From positions 1-14,708 of the forward strand of contig CANROV010000035.1 in the NCBI GenBank assembly GCA_947632315.1: DNA of 14,708 nucleotides, read 5' to 3'. Each line of letters opens with the position of its first letter. Positions within the stretch are counted from its first letter, which is position 1. Origin of the DNA: Candidatus Gastranaerophilales bacterium. Lineage in GTDB: Bacteria; Cyanobacteriota; Vampirovibrionia; Gastranaerophilales; Gastranaerophilaceae. The notes below the pieces were generated by a model. It had not been told where the DNA came from. It ran no database searches and was given only the letters and a program-made list of their open reading frames with translations. The translations under genes and the position numbers were made by a program. Shown piece by piece: positions 8,302-14,607 of this stretch.

Positions 8302-8339
8302 AAAATCAGTATATTTCAAGAAAATATAAAGGAGTTTTA

Positions 8340-8951
8340 ATGAAAGGCTGTTTAAGTTTAATTATAAAATTAGTTATTGCAGTATTAGTATTTTTCGGGC
8401 TTCTGCATTTAGGGGTTATTGATTTTATAAAAGAAAAAATTAATCAGCCTAAATCTCAGGAAGAAATTATTGATAAAACAAAAGATTTAATTGACTTATC
8501 TCAAATAGATGAAGAATACAGCGTGGATAAAACATTTAAAGTATTAAAAAACAGAATGATTATAGCTGAACATAATGCTACAGGGCAAAAAATGATTATG
8601 ATTGAGCCGAAAAGCGAAAATATTTTTTCTAAAGATGATATTAAATCTGCTGATATTCAAGATAAAATTAATACTTCCATACAAAAATATAAGTACAAAT
8701 TATTTAAGATAGATAAGGTTGATGTTGTTAAACACGGAGAATTGTCGGGAATAGGTCAAAAAATCCCTTATGTAAGAGTTAATGTGGAAATTTCAAATTT
8801 ACCCGTTAAAGATATGGAAGGGATTTTAGGTGTTGCAGAACTGAATAACGATAAAAACATGATTGTTATATCCGTTAATGAGAAAGGAAAATATTCTCAA
8901 ATAATAACAAACAGCTTCTTTGGGAAAGTAAAAAATGCTGAAAAAATATAA
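8340..8951 (+). CDS. Single-pass membrane or exported protein, unknown function
   Basis: I do not recognise this 203-residue protein. It starts with a short MKGC tail and one long hydrophobic helix (about residues 5-27, LIIKLVIAVLVFFGLLHLGV) followed by lysines, so it is either anchored with its bulk outside the cytoplasm or carries an uncleaved signal. C4 precedes the hydrophobic core and is not in a lipobox. The rest is soluble, mixed alpha/beta in character and lysine-rich, with a GIGQKIPYVRVNVEIS segment that looks like a beta hairpin. The frame opens at an ATG at 8292, but AAAGGAG (8328-8334) lies 5 bases before the ATG at 8340 and decides the start. Its last 17 bases overlap ribD, so the two are probably translated together. 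That placement does not by itself imply a role in riboflavin synthesis. Confidence 0.7.
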   Translation: MKGCLSLIIKLVIAVLVFFGLLHLGVIDFIKEKINQPKSQEEIIDKTKDLIDLSQIDEEYSVDKTFKVLKNRMIIAEHNATGQKMIMIEPKSENIFSKDDIKSADIQDKINTSIQKYKYKLFKIDKVDVVKHGELSGIGQKIPYVRVNVEISNLPVKDMEGILGVAELNNDKNMIVISVNEKGKYSQIITNSFFGKVKNAEKI

Positions 8952-10029
8952 TCAGCTGATGAAAAGATGTATAAAACTTGCAAAAATGTCGGAGGGCAAA
9001 GTTTCGCCTAATCCGCTTGTCGGTGCTGTTATATTTGATGACGATTTTAATATAATATCCGAAGGCAGGCATGAATATTACGGAGGAAATCATGCCGAAA
9101 GAAATGCTGTTTTAAATACAAACACTGATTTAAAAGGGAAGTCAATAATAGTTAATTTAGAACCTTGCTCTCATTTCGGTAAAACACCTCCTTGTGCTGA
9201 TTTAATAATTGAAAAAGGTATAAAAAAAGTTATTGTAGGAATGATTGACCCTAATCCTATTGTATCGGGAAAAGGTATTGAAAAACTGAAAAATGCAGGT
9301 ATAGAAGTTGTTATTGGTGTATTGGAGAATGAATGCAGAGAGCTTAATAAGTTTTTTATTAAAAATCAAACTCGAAATCTGCCTTATATAACAATAAAAT
9401 CAGCTGTTACTCTTGACGGAAAAATAGCTTCTAAAACAGGTAATTCAAAATGGATAACTGATGAATATTCGAGAAAAGAAGTCCAAAAACTTAGAAATTC
9501 TTATGACGCTATATTGACATCTTCTCAAACGGTAATAAAAGATAATCCCTCTTTAACTTGCAGAATGAAAAACTCTAAAAATCCCGTTCGTGTTATTCTT
9601 GATACTGATTTAAAAACAGATGTTAACAGTAATGTCTACAATGATGACGGAACAAAGGTTTTTATTGTTACAAAAAAATCAATCAGCGGAATAAAAAAAA
9701 ATAAATATCCTAAAAATGTTGAATTTGTTCAGGTTCCTTTAAAAAACGGGCATGTTAATCTTGTTGAAACAGTCAAAGAATTGTTTAAAAAAGGAATAAG
9801 AAGCATTTTAATTGAAGCAGGCGGAACGTTAAATAAAGCTTTTATTGATGAAAATCTGCCTGATGATTTAATAATGTTTTTTGCTCCTAAAATTCTTGGC
9901 GATATACAGGGTATAAGCTTTGTTGAAGGATTTCATCGGGATTTTATATCGGAATGTAACAAATTAAGTTTTAAATCTGTAAAAAAACTGAAGCATGATA
10001 TTATAATAAAATCTGTGTTCGTTAAATAG
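8935..10029 (+). CDS. ribD: Bifunctional riboflavin biosynthesis deaminase/reductase RibD
   Basis: RibD carries out two successive steps of riboflavin synthesis: zinc-dependent deamination of the pyrimidinone from GTP cyclohydrolase II, then NADPH-dependent reduction of the ribosyl chain. Both halves are present in 364 residues, matching the fused family. The deaminase domain has SPNPLVGAV (24-32), the zinc motif HAE (H53, E55) and EPCSHFGKTPPC with C78 and C87. The reductase domain has KSAVTLDGKIA (155-165), the TSSQTVIKDNPSLTCR segment (195-210) and ILIEAGGTLN (291-300). The ATG at 8935 is preferred over one at 8959 because it keeps a few more N-terminal residues and has a weak GGGAAAG before it. 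No other rib gene and no FMN riboswitch is visible here, so the pathway genes are probably scattered. Confidence 0.95.
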   Translation: MLKKYNQLMKRCIKLAKMSEGKVSPNPLVGAVIFDDDFNIISEGRHEYYGGNHAERNAVLNTNTDLKGKSIIVNLEPCSHFGKTPPCADLIIEKGIKKVIVGMIDPNPIVSGKGIEKLKNAGIEVVIGVLENECRELNKFFIKNQTRNLPYITIKSAVTLDGKIASKTGNSKWITDEYSRKEVQKLRNSYDAILTSSQTVIKDNPSLTCRMKNSKNPVRVILDTDLKTDVNSNVYNDDGTKVFIVTKKSISGIKKNKYPKNVEFVQVPLKNGHVNLVETVKELFKKGIRSILIEAGGTLNKAFIDENLPDDLIMFFAPKILGDIQGISFVEGFHRDFISECNKLSFKSVKKLKHDIIIKSVFVK

Positions 10030-10037
10030 AGGTATAT

Positions 10038-10355
10038 ATGATTCAAAATATATCGGCAAATAAACTTAATAACGTAATTTTTGGTAAAGATAACAAAAAT
10101 AATGCTGAAAAAAGAACTTCTAATAAAGAAAAATTAAAGACATATGCTGATAGTTTTGTTCGAAATACAAAAGAAACGGCAACGGGAACTCTTTTAATAA
10201 CAGGTGCTTGGAGTTTGTTTGATAATAAATTCTACCGTAAACCATTCAAGGAAGCTTTTAAAAATAATTTCAAAATGTTTTTCCTGCCTGTAACACTTTT
10301 TACTGCCTTGTTATGCAGTGCTGTTGAAAATTCAAATAACAAAAATAAAAAATAA
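10038..10355 (+). CDS. Small membrane protein, unknown function
   Basis: This 105-residue protein belongs to no family I can name. The N-terminal half is polar and rich in N and K. It opens MIQNISANKLNNVIFGKDN; the 'N-x-I-x-F-G' pattern near the start is a motif I loosely associate with short leader-like N-termini in gut Melainabacteria, which is recollection and not proof. Two moderately hydrophobic stretches follow, at about 49-60 (TGTLLITGAWSL) and 80-94 (MFFLPVTLFTALLCS), separated by a basic segment (YRKPFKEAFKNNFK), which suggests a small membrane-associated hairpin. The tail is NSNNKNKK. The ATG is 8 bases after the ribD stop with AGAGGT at 10028-10033 as ribosome site, so it is probably the last gene of that operon. 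Codon use and good spacing support it as real. Confidence 0.6.
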   Translation: MIQNISANKLNNVIFGKDNKNNAEKRTSNKEKLKTYADSFVRNTKETATGTLLITGAWSLFDNKFYRKPFKEAFKNNFKMFFLPVTLFTALLCSAVENSNNKNKK

Positions 10356-10360
10356 AAATA

Positions 10361-10387
10361 TTGTATTTTAAATGTTTTGTGTATAAT
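10361..10387 (+). promoter_or_regulatory. Promoter of the diguanylate cyclase gene, predicted leaderless
   Basis: A perfect TATAAT at 10382-10387 is followed after exactly six bases (ATTTTT) by the ATG at 10394, where transcription would be expected to begin. A TTGTAT at 10361-10366 gives a 15-base spacer, shorter than ideal. There is no Shine-Dalgarno between the -10 box and the ATG. Confidence 0.55.
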
Positions 10388-10393
10388 ATTTTT

Positions 10394-11980
10394 ATGACCC
10401 AAGATTTAACTGAAACAATTAATAATTTACAAAGAAACGTCATGGAGCTTCATAGTCTCTTTGATATAAACATGGTAGCAAATAATGCTCGTTCAATTGA
10501 AGACTTGTTATCAAAAGTGTCTTTTTTAATAAAAGAAGCATTAGGGCTTTGTAATCTAAGATTTTTTATAAATAAAAATAATATTTTTCAGACACAAGAC
10601 GGTAATGAAGTAGATTTAGAATTTAATGTAGACAGCGCACCGTTTTTACAAGTTGAAACTGATGATATAATCAAACTTGTAAATCATGACGGAAGCTATA
10701 TATATAAAGCTTTTTTTGCTACGAATAAGCTTGGTGAATTGAATTTTGAATATTTAAAAACATTTTATTATGAAAGTGTACCAAAATGTATTGTTTTCTT
10801 GGGAAGAAAAGAAAATGACGTTTTGTATTCCGAGCAGGATATTAAGTATTTAAATCAAATATTTAACTGTATTGAGCCTGTAATACGAAAATTCTTAAGA
10901 AATAAAGAGCAAGAAGCTAAAATAATGGATTTGAATAAAACGCTTCATAATCTCTCTATTCTTTATAATATATCTCAAGCCGTAAACTTTATTGATGATT
11001 TAAAACGATTAATAAGTGTAATATTAGATAAAGCAATCGAAACTGTTAATGCCGAAAAAGGTTCATTAATGCTGTATAATTCGTCTGATAACACTTTGCA
11101 GGTAAAAGTTGTATATGGTTTGAAAGATAAAAAAACAGAAGATGATATAAATAACGGTTTGATAGAGTGTCAAAAAATAAAGACTACCTCAGGTATCGCC
11201 GGTAAAGTTTTTACTGAAAAGAAATCAATAATTACAAATTTGGGCGGTAAAGATCCAAGATTTGATAGTTTGAAATCAAATAATGAAATTTCGTCATTAA
11301 TTTGTGTTCCGTTGATAGCAAAAGGTGAATGTATCGGTATCATTAATATTACTAATAAAAAGAACGGCAAGTTATTCAATAAAAAAGATTTGGAATTTAT
11401 TGAAGCTCTGGCAAATCAGGCAGCTATTGCGGTAGATAATGCACAGTTGTATGAACTTGCTACAAAAGACGGGCTTACAAAATTGTATATCCACAGACAT
11501 TTCTATTTCTTACTGGAATCAGAAATAAAAAGAGTACAAAGATACAGACATGTATTATCATTATTAATGATGGATATAGACAATTTTAAATCGGTAAATG
11601 ATACATATGGACACTTGATAGGCGATATGGTATTAAAAGAAATCGCTTCTGCTATACAAAAAACAATAAGACACGTTGATATACCTGCAAGATACGGCGG
11701 AGAAGAATTTACGGTTATATTACCCGAAACAACTGTTTTGAATGCTAATGCTATTGCGGAAAGATTAAGAAAGAATATAAGTGAAATAGTGGTAGAGGTT
11801 GATGAAAATACCAAAATCAGACCTACAGTCAGTATCGGTGTTGCGGAATTTCCTAATGCCGCTGAAGATATAAAAGAACTTATTGACTTCGCTGATAAAG
11901 CATTATATATGTCTAAAGAAAACGGTAAAAATTGTATTCATTATTATTTTGACGGGAAATTTACAAAATATAATCCTTAG
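10394..11980 (+). CDS. GAF-GAF-GGDEF diguanylate cyclase
   Basis: This 528-residue cytoplasmic protein makes the second messenger c-di-GMP from two GTP. The GGDEF domain (about 358-522) is intact: GGEEF active-site loop at 435-439, metal-binding aspartate and substrate-loop residues in MMDIDNFK (D394), and the inhibitory I-site RHVD at 426-429, five residues before GGEEF, as expected for product-inhibited cyclases. Two GAF-type sensor domains precede it. The second (about 195-352) is typical, ending with ANQAAIAVDNAQLYELATKD, while the first (about 20-168) is divergent. A coiled linker joins them (about 168-190). No transmembrane segment is seen, so the signal is probably intracellular. The frame can be opened at a TTG at 10361, but that codon lies in the promoter; the ATG at 10394 is chosen. 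Monocistronic as far as can be seen. No EAL domain is present. Confidence 0.92.
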   Translation: MTQDLTETINNLQRNVMELHSLFDINMVANNARSIEDLLSKVSFLIKEALGLCNLRFFINKNNIFQTQDGNEVDLEFNVDSAPFLQVETDDIIKLVNHDGSYIYKAFFATNKLGELNFEYLKTFYYESVPKCIVFLGRKENDVLYSEQDIKYLNQIFNCIEPVIRKFLRNKEQEAKIMDLNKTLHNLSILYNISQAVNFIDDLKRLISVILDKAIETVNAEKGSLMLYNSSDNTLQVKVVYGLKDKKTEDDINNGLIECQKIKTTSGIAGKVFTEKKSIITNLGGKDPRFDSLKSNNEISSLICVPLIAKGECIGIINITNKKNGKLFNKKDLEFIEALANQAAIAVDNAQLYELATKDGLTKLYIHRHFYFLLESEIKRVQRYRHVLSLLMMDIDNFKSVNDTYGHLIGDMVLKEIASAIQKTIRHVDIPARYGGEEFTVILPETTVLNANAIAERLRKNISEIVVEVDENTKIRPTVSIGVAEFPNAAEDIKELIDFADKALYMSKENGKNCIHYYFDGKFTKYNP

Positions 11981-12046
11981 AATGTCGCAGACAATATTTA
12001 ATTTTGTAAAAAATAATAAAATTTTGTCGTCCTAAAATAATCTTAA

Positions 12047-12087
12047 AAGCATGCTTGCAATATAATTTTAATATACAAACAAGCATG
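12047..12087 (+). promoter_or_regulatory. coaD promoter with flanking repeats (candidate operator)
   Basis: A TATAAT box (12061-12066) lies about 33 bases before the coaD start. It is bracketed by a perfect 8-base inverted repeat, CATGCTTG (12050-12057) and CAAGCATG (12080-12087). The left side is itself a 10-base palindrome, AAGCATGCTT (12047-12056), and AAGCATG recurs in direct orientation at 12081-12087, 34 bases downstream. The arrangement resembles a repressor operator around the transcription start. No good -35 is seen. Binding is inferred. Confidence 0.4.
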
Positions 12088-12091
12088 AAGG
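12087..12091 (+). promoter_or_regulatory. coaD: Ribosome binding site that fixes the coaD TTG start
   Basis: GAAGG lies 7 bases before a TTG at 12099. The only nearby ATG (12085) runs into TAA two codons later, so the TTG with this site is the start. Confidence 0.75.
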
Positions 12092-12098
12092 TATAAAA

Positions 12099-12581
12099 TT
12101 GAAAACGGCAATATATCCCGGTAGCTTTGATCCTATTACAAAAGGACATTTAGATGTCCTTAAAAGAGCTGCGGATATTTTTGACAAAGTTATAATTGTA
12201 GTATCCGTAAACATAAATAAAAAGAGCTTTTTGCCATTGGAAGACAGATTAATGTTAATAAAAGAATCTTGTAAAGGAATAGAAAATATAGAGGTGGAAA
12301 GTTTTGACGGATTAACTATAGAATATGCAAAGCAAAAAAATGCTAATGTGTTAATAAGAGGGTTAAGGGCTGTATCTGATTTTGAATATGAAATGCAGTT
12401 ATCTCAGGCTAATAGTGCTTTATGCTCTGATATACATACTGTATTTTTAATAACAAAGCCAAAATATAATTTTATTTCTTCAGGAACAGTTAGAGAAATA
12501 GCACAAATGAGGGGAGATATATCAAAATTTGTTCCCGAACCTGTAGCAAAATATTTAGAAAAGAAATATATGAAAGGTTAA
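12099..12581 (+). CDS. coaD: Phosphopantetheine adenylyltransferase CoaD
   Basis: CoaD transfers AMP from ATP to 4'-phosphopantetheine, the penultimate step of coenzyme A synthesis. It is a nucleotidyltransferase-fold protein acting as a hexamer in the cytoplasm. The 160 residues match the family length. Motifs: AIYPGSFDPITKGH (4-17), including the (T/H)xGH nucleotide-binding signature at 14-17; RGLR (87-90) and the following FEYEMQLSQAN segment; and ISSGTVRE (126-133). The start codon is TTG; the protein begins exactly at the family N-terminus (MKTAIYPGSFDP) and has a ribosome site 7 bases upstream. The gene follows a 118-base gap after the cyclase gene and is followed by a coiled-coil gene 4 bases later, the order often seen in Firmicutes and Cyanobacteria. 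Confidence 0.96.
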   Translation: MKTAIYPGSFDPITKGHLDVLKRAADIFDKVIIVVSVNINKKSFLPLEDRLMLIKESCKGIENIEVESFDGLTIEYAKQKNANVLIRGLRAVSDFEYEMQLSQANSALCSDIHTVFLITKPKYNFISSGTVREIAQMRGDISKFVPEPVAKYLEKKYMKG

Positions 12582-12585
12582 TGTC

Positions 12586-13167
12586 ATGGCAGAACTAAGA
12601 GTTAGTCATTTAATAGATGAAGCTGATGAAATGCTTGATAACAAATTCCACGTAGGCAGTTACTGCGTATTTATGAATACGGATGATATACAGGATATTT
12701 TAAGCAAAATAAGAGCTATTTTGCCTGAAGAGATAAAAACAGCAGAAATGATAATAAAAAGACGTGATGATATATATACAGAAGCACAAAGCAGAGCCGA
12801 GAGAATAATAAGCGAGGCACAAAATACCGCTGCAGGTATATTGAGTGAATCCGAATTGATAAGGGCTGTCAGGGAAAAAGCTGCAAAAATACAAGAGCAG
12901 GTAAAAGAAAGCTGTGAAGAGATGAAAAATAAAGCTTTACAGGAGGCTGAAACAATAAAAAGAACAGCATATCAAGAAGCTATGCAGACAAGAGAAGGTG
13001 CGCAAACATATGCTGAGCAGACATTAACTAATCTTGGAAGAAGTATTGAGATGATTCAAAGAGAGATTAAAAATGGCCAGGATTATTTAGCACAGCAAAA
13101 AAATCAAACACGAGAAGTAATAAATGATTATAATACTCAAATTTCAAAAATATATGCTGAAGAATAA
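12586..13167 (+). CDS. Conserved coiled-coil protein next to coaD (DivIVA/'ATPase'-like)
   Basis: This 193-residue protein belongs to a family often labelled 'ATPase' or 'DivIVA domain protein' but with no ATP-binding motif here. Its order of elements fits: a short N-terminal part (LIDEADEMLDN, residues 9-19), an IQDILSKIRAILPEEIK segment (about 35-50), a long alanine/glutamate-rich coiled coil (about 50-180) with repeats such as EAQSRAERIISEAQ, and a GAQTYAEQTLTNL patch that I recognise in related proteins as GAxxYAxxxLxxL. Family genes sit beside coaD in many Firmicutes and Cyanobacteria, as here. The function is unknown; a structural or cell-envelope/division scaffold role is a guess. A GAAAGG ribosome site (12572-12577) lies inside the end of coaD, 8 bases from the ATG, and 4 bases separate the genes. 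Confidence 0.78.
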   Translation: MAELRVSHLIDEADEMLDNKFHVGSYCVFMNTDDIQDILSKIRAILPEEIKTAEMIIKRRDDIYTEAQSRAERIISEAQNTAAGILSESELIRAVREKAAKIQEQVKESCEEMKNKALQEAETIKRTAYQEAMQTREGAQTYAEQTLTNLGRSIEMIQREIKNGQDYLAQQKNQTREVINDYNTQISKIYAEE

Positions 13168-13214
13168 AATGTAACTTTGAAATTGTGCTTGGGAAAAATA
13201 AAGGAATGGATTAT

Positions 13215-13220
13215 GGAGGT
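13215..13220 (+). promoter_or_regulatory. dnaB: Strong Shine-Dalgarno of dnaB
   Basis: GGAGGT, the best ribosome site in the window, stands 6 bases before the dnaB ATG at 13227 and fixes that start. Most other genes here have weak sites or none. Confidence 0.8.
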
Positions 13221-13226
13221 TAATAA

Positions 13227-14594
13227 ATGGCAGGCAAAGTAGTTAAGCGTGCTGTTGGTGAATCGGAATTAAGATTGCTTCCTCAAAGTGTAGAAGCGGA
13301 AGAAGCTGTTCTTGGTGCAATTTTAGTTAATCCTGTATCTTTAGGAAAGATTGTTGAGTTTTTAAAACCTGAAAGTTTTTATAAGCCTGCTCATAAAATT
13401 ATATATGAAGCAGTACTTGAGTTATTCAGAAAAAATGAACCGATAGATATAGTAACTGTATCAGAGCATTTAAGGAATAATGATGAACTTGAAAATGCAG
13501 GCGGCAGAGCATATATTAATGATCTTGCATTAAATGTTGTAACTACTGCAAATATTGAGTTTTATGCCAAAATCGTTCAGGAAAAAGAAATAAAACGTGC
13601 ATTAATTAATGCAGGTTCTGAAATTGTATCTATGTCTTATGAAAATGATGATACAGATATGGTATTAGATAATGCTCAAAAGCTAATTTTTAATATAGCG
13701 GCACAAAAGGATACTACTGACTTAGTGCCTATTCAAGATTTGGTTGTATCAAGTTATGAACAGATAGAATTAAGGTACAACAATAAAGATGAACTTGTTG
13801 GAGTTACAACAGGTTTTTATGATTTGGATACATTAACCTCAGGGCTTCAGAAAGCAGATTTAATAATACTTGCAGCAAGACCTTCAATGGGGAAAACTGC
13901 TTTTGCATTAAATTTAGCACAAAACGTTGCTTTAAAAGGGAAAAAAGGTGTTGCTATATTTTCGTTAGAAATGCCTAAACAGCAGTTAGTAAAGCGTATG
14001 TTATGTTCAGAAGCCGAAGTTGATTCGCAGAGAATAACATCAGGGCATATGCAGCCAAAAGACTGGGAACATTTAATGGACGCCATGACAAAATTTGCCG
14101 ACGCAAGAATTTATATTGATGATACATCAGGAGTAACGGCTACTGATATAAAAGCGAAATGCAGACGGCTTATGATGGAAGAGAAAGATTTAGGATTAAT
14201 AGTTATAGATTATCTTCAATTAATGGAAGGCGGAGGAAATCCTAATGACAGAAACCAGCAGATTTCTGCAATATCGAGGTCATTAAAAGGACTGGCAAGA
14301 GAACTTGATGTACCTATAATTGCTTTATCACAGTTATCAAGAGGTGTTGAAGCAAGAAATGACAAGCGTCCGATGTTATCAGACCTTAGAGATTCCGGTG
14401 CAATTGAGCAAGATGCTGATATTGTTATGTTTATATACAGGGATGAGTATTATAACAAAGATGATGTAGAGAATAAGGGAAAAGCCGAGATAATAATTGC
14501 AAAGCACAGGAACGGGCCTACGGGAAATATAAATTTATTATTCCAATCGAACATAACAAAATTCAAAAACCCGACAAAAACAACCGAGTTTTAG
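13227..14594 (+). CDS. dnaB: Replicative DNA helicase DnaB
   Basis: DnaB is the ring-shaped hexameric helicase that unwinds DNA 5' to 3' at the replication fork and binds primase. The 455 residues are full length. The N-terminal domain starts at LRLLPQSVEAEEAVLGA (16-32) and the RecA-like motor follows a linker at about 165-195. Walker A is ARPSMGKT (217-224), the catalytic glutamate is in SLEMP (E248), Walker B is LIVIDYLQLM with D328, SQLSRG is at 368-373 and the arginine-finger region is KHRNGPTG (426-433, R428). No intein interrupts Walker A or the other motifs, although DnaB inteins are known in cyanobacteria. A 59-base gap separates it from the coiled-coil gene and no convincing promoter is seen there, so it may be read with coaD. 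Confidence 0.97.
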   Translation: MAGKVVKRAVGESELRLLPQSVEAEEAVLGAILVNPVSLGKIVEFLKPESFYKPAHKIIYEAVLELFRKNEPIDIVTVSEHLRNNDELENAGGRAYINDLALNVVTTANIEFYAKIVQEKEIKRALINAGSEIVSMSYENDDTDMVLDNAQKLIFNIAAQKDTTDLVPIQDLVVSSYEQIELRYNNKDELVGVTTGFYDLDTLTSGLQKADLIILAARPSMGKTAFALNLAQNVALKGKKGVAIFSLEMPKQQLVKRMLCSEAEVDSQRITSGHMQPKDWEHLMDAMTKFADARIYIDDTSGVTATDIKAKCRRLMMEEKDLGLIVIDYLQLMEGGGNPNDRNQQISAISRSLKGLARELDVPIIALSQLSRGVEARNDKRPMLSDLRDSGAIEQDADIVMFIYRDEYYNKDDVENKGKAEIIIAKHRNGPTGNINLLFQSNITKFKNPTKTTEF

Positions 14595-14607
14595 TCTTAT
14601 TTTTTTT
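14573..14607 (+). terminator. Candidate intrinsic terminator overlapping the dnaB stop
   Basis: GACAAAAAC (14573-14581) pairs with GTTTTAGTC (14588-14596) with one A-A mismatch around a 6-base loop, followed at once by TTATTTTTTTT (14597-14607). The dnaB stop codon TAG lies within the right arm. The stem is AT-rich and weak, but the T-run is the best in the window and the position is right. Confidence 0.5.

Noticed and set aside
8281..8319. MutS extension to a TTG at 8319
   Set aside because: No Shine-Dalgarno, not needed by the family N-terminus, and it would overlap the divergent promoter region.
8292..8339. 48-base N-terminal extension of the 8340 gene from an ATG at 8292
   Set aside because: It has no ribosome site and would cover the leader, whereas a strong AAAGGAG precedes the ATG at 8340.
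8900..8934. FMN riboswitch in front of ribD
   Set aside because: ribD overlaps the upstream gene and the preceding bases are coding; no RFN-like conserved elements were seen.
11503..11814. Opposite-strand 103-codon ORF inside the GGDEF domain
   Set aside because: Shadow of a strongly conserved domain on the other strand; its sequence is Ser/Thr/Ile-rich with no recognisable feature.
11981..12046. Possible terminator after the cyclase gene (TGTC-GCA-GACA and AATTTT/AAAATT pairs)
   Set aside because: The stems are 4 and 6 pairs, mostly A-T, with no T-run in the right place; chance in AT-rich DNA.
13206..13223. Five-codon ORF (MDYGG) just before dnaB, ending over its Shine-Dalgarno
   Set aside because: Its own ribosome site would be only one or two bases away, so translation is unlikely; the match to GGAGGT simply gives Gly-Gly codons.
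13227..14594. Possible DnaB intein
   Set aside because: The motor motifs run uninterrupted over a normal 455 residues, so no intein is present.
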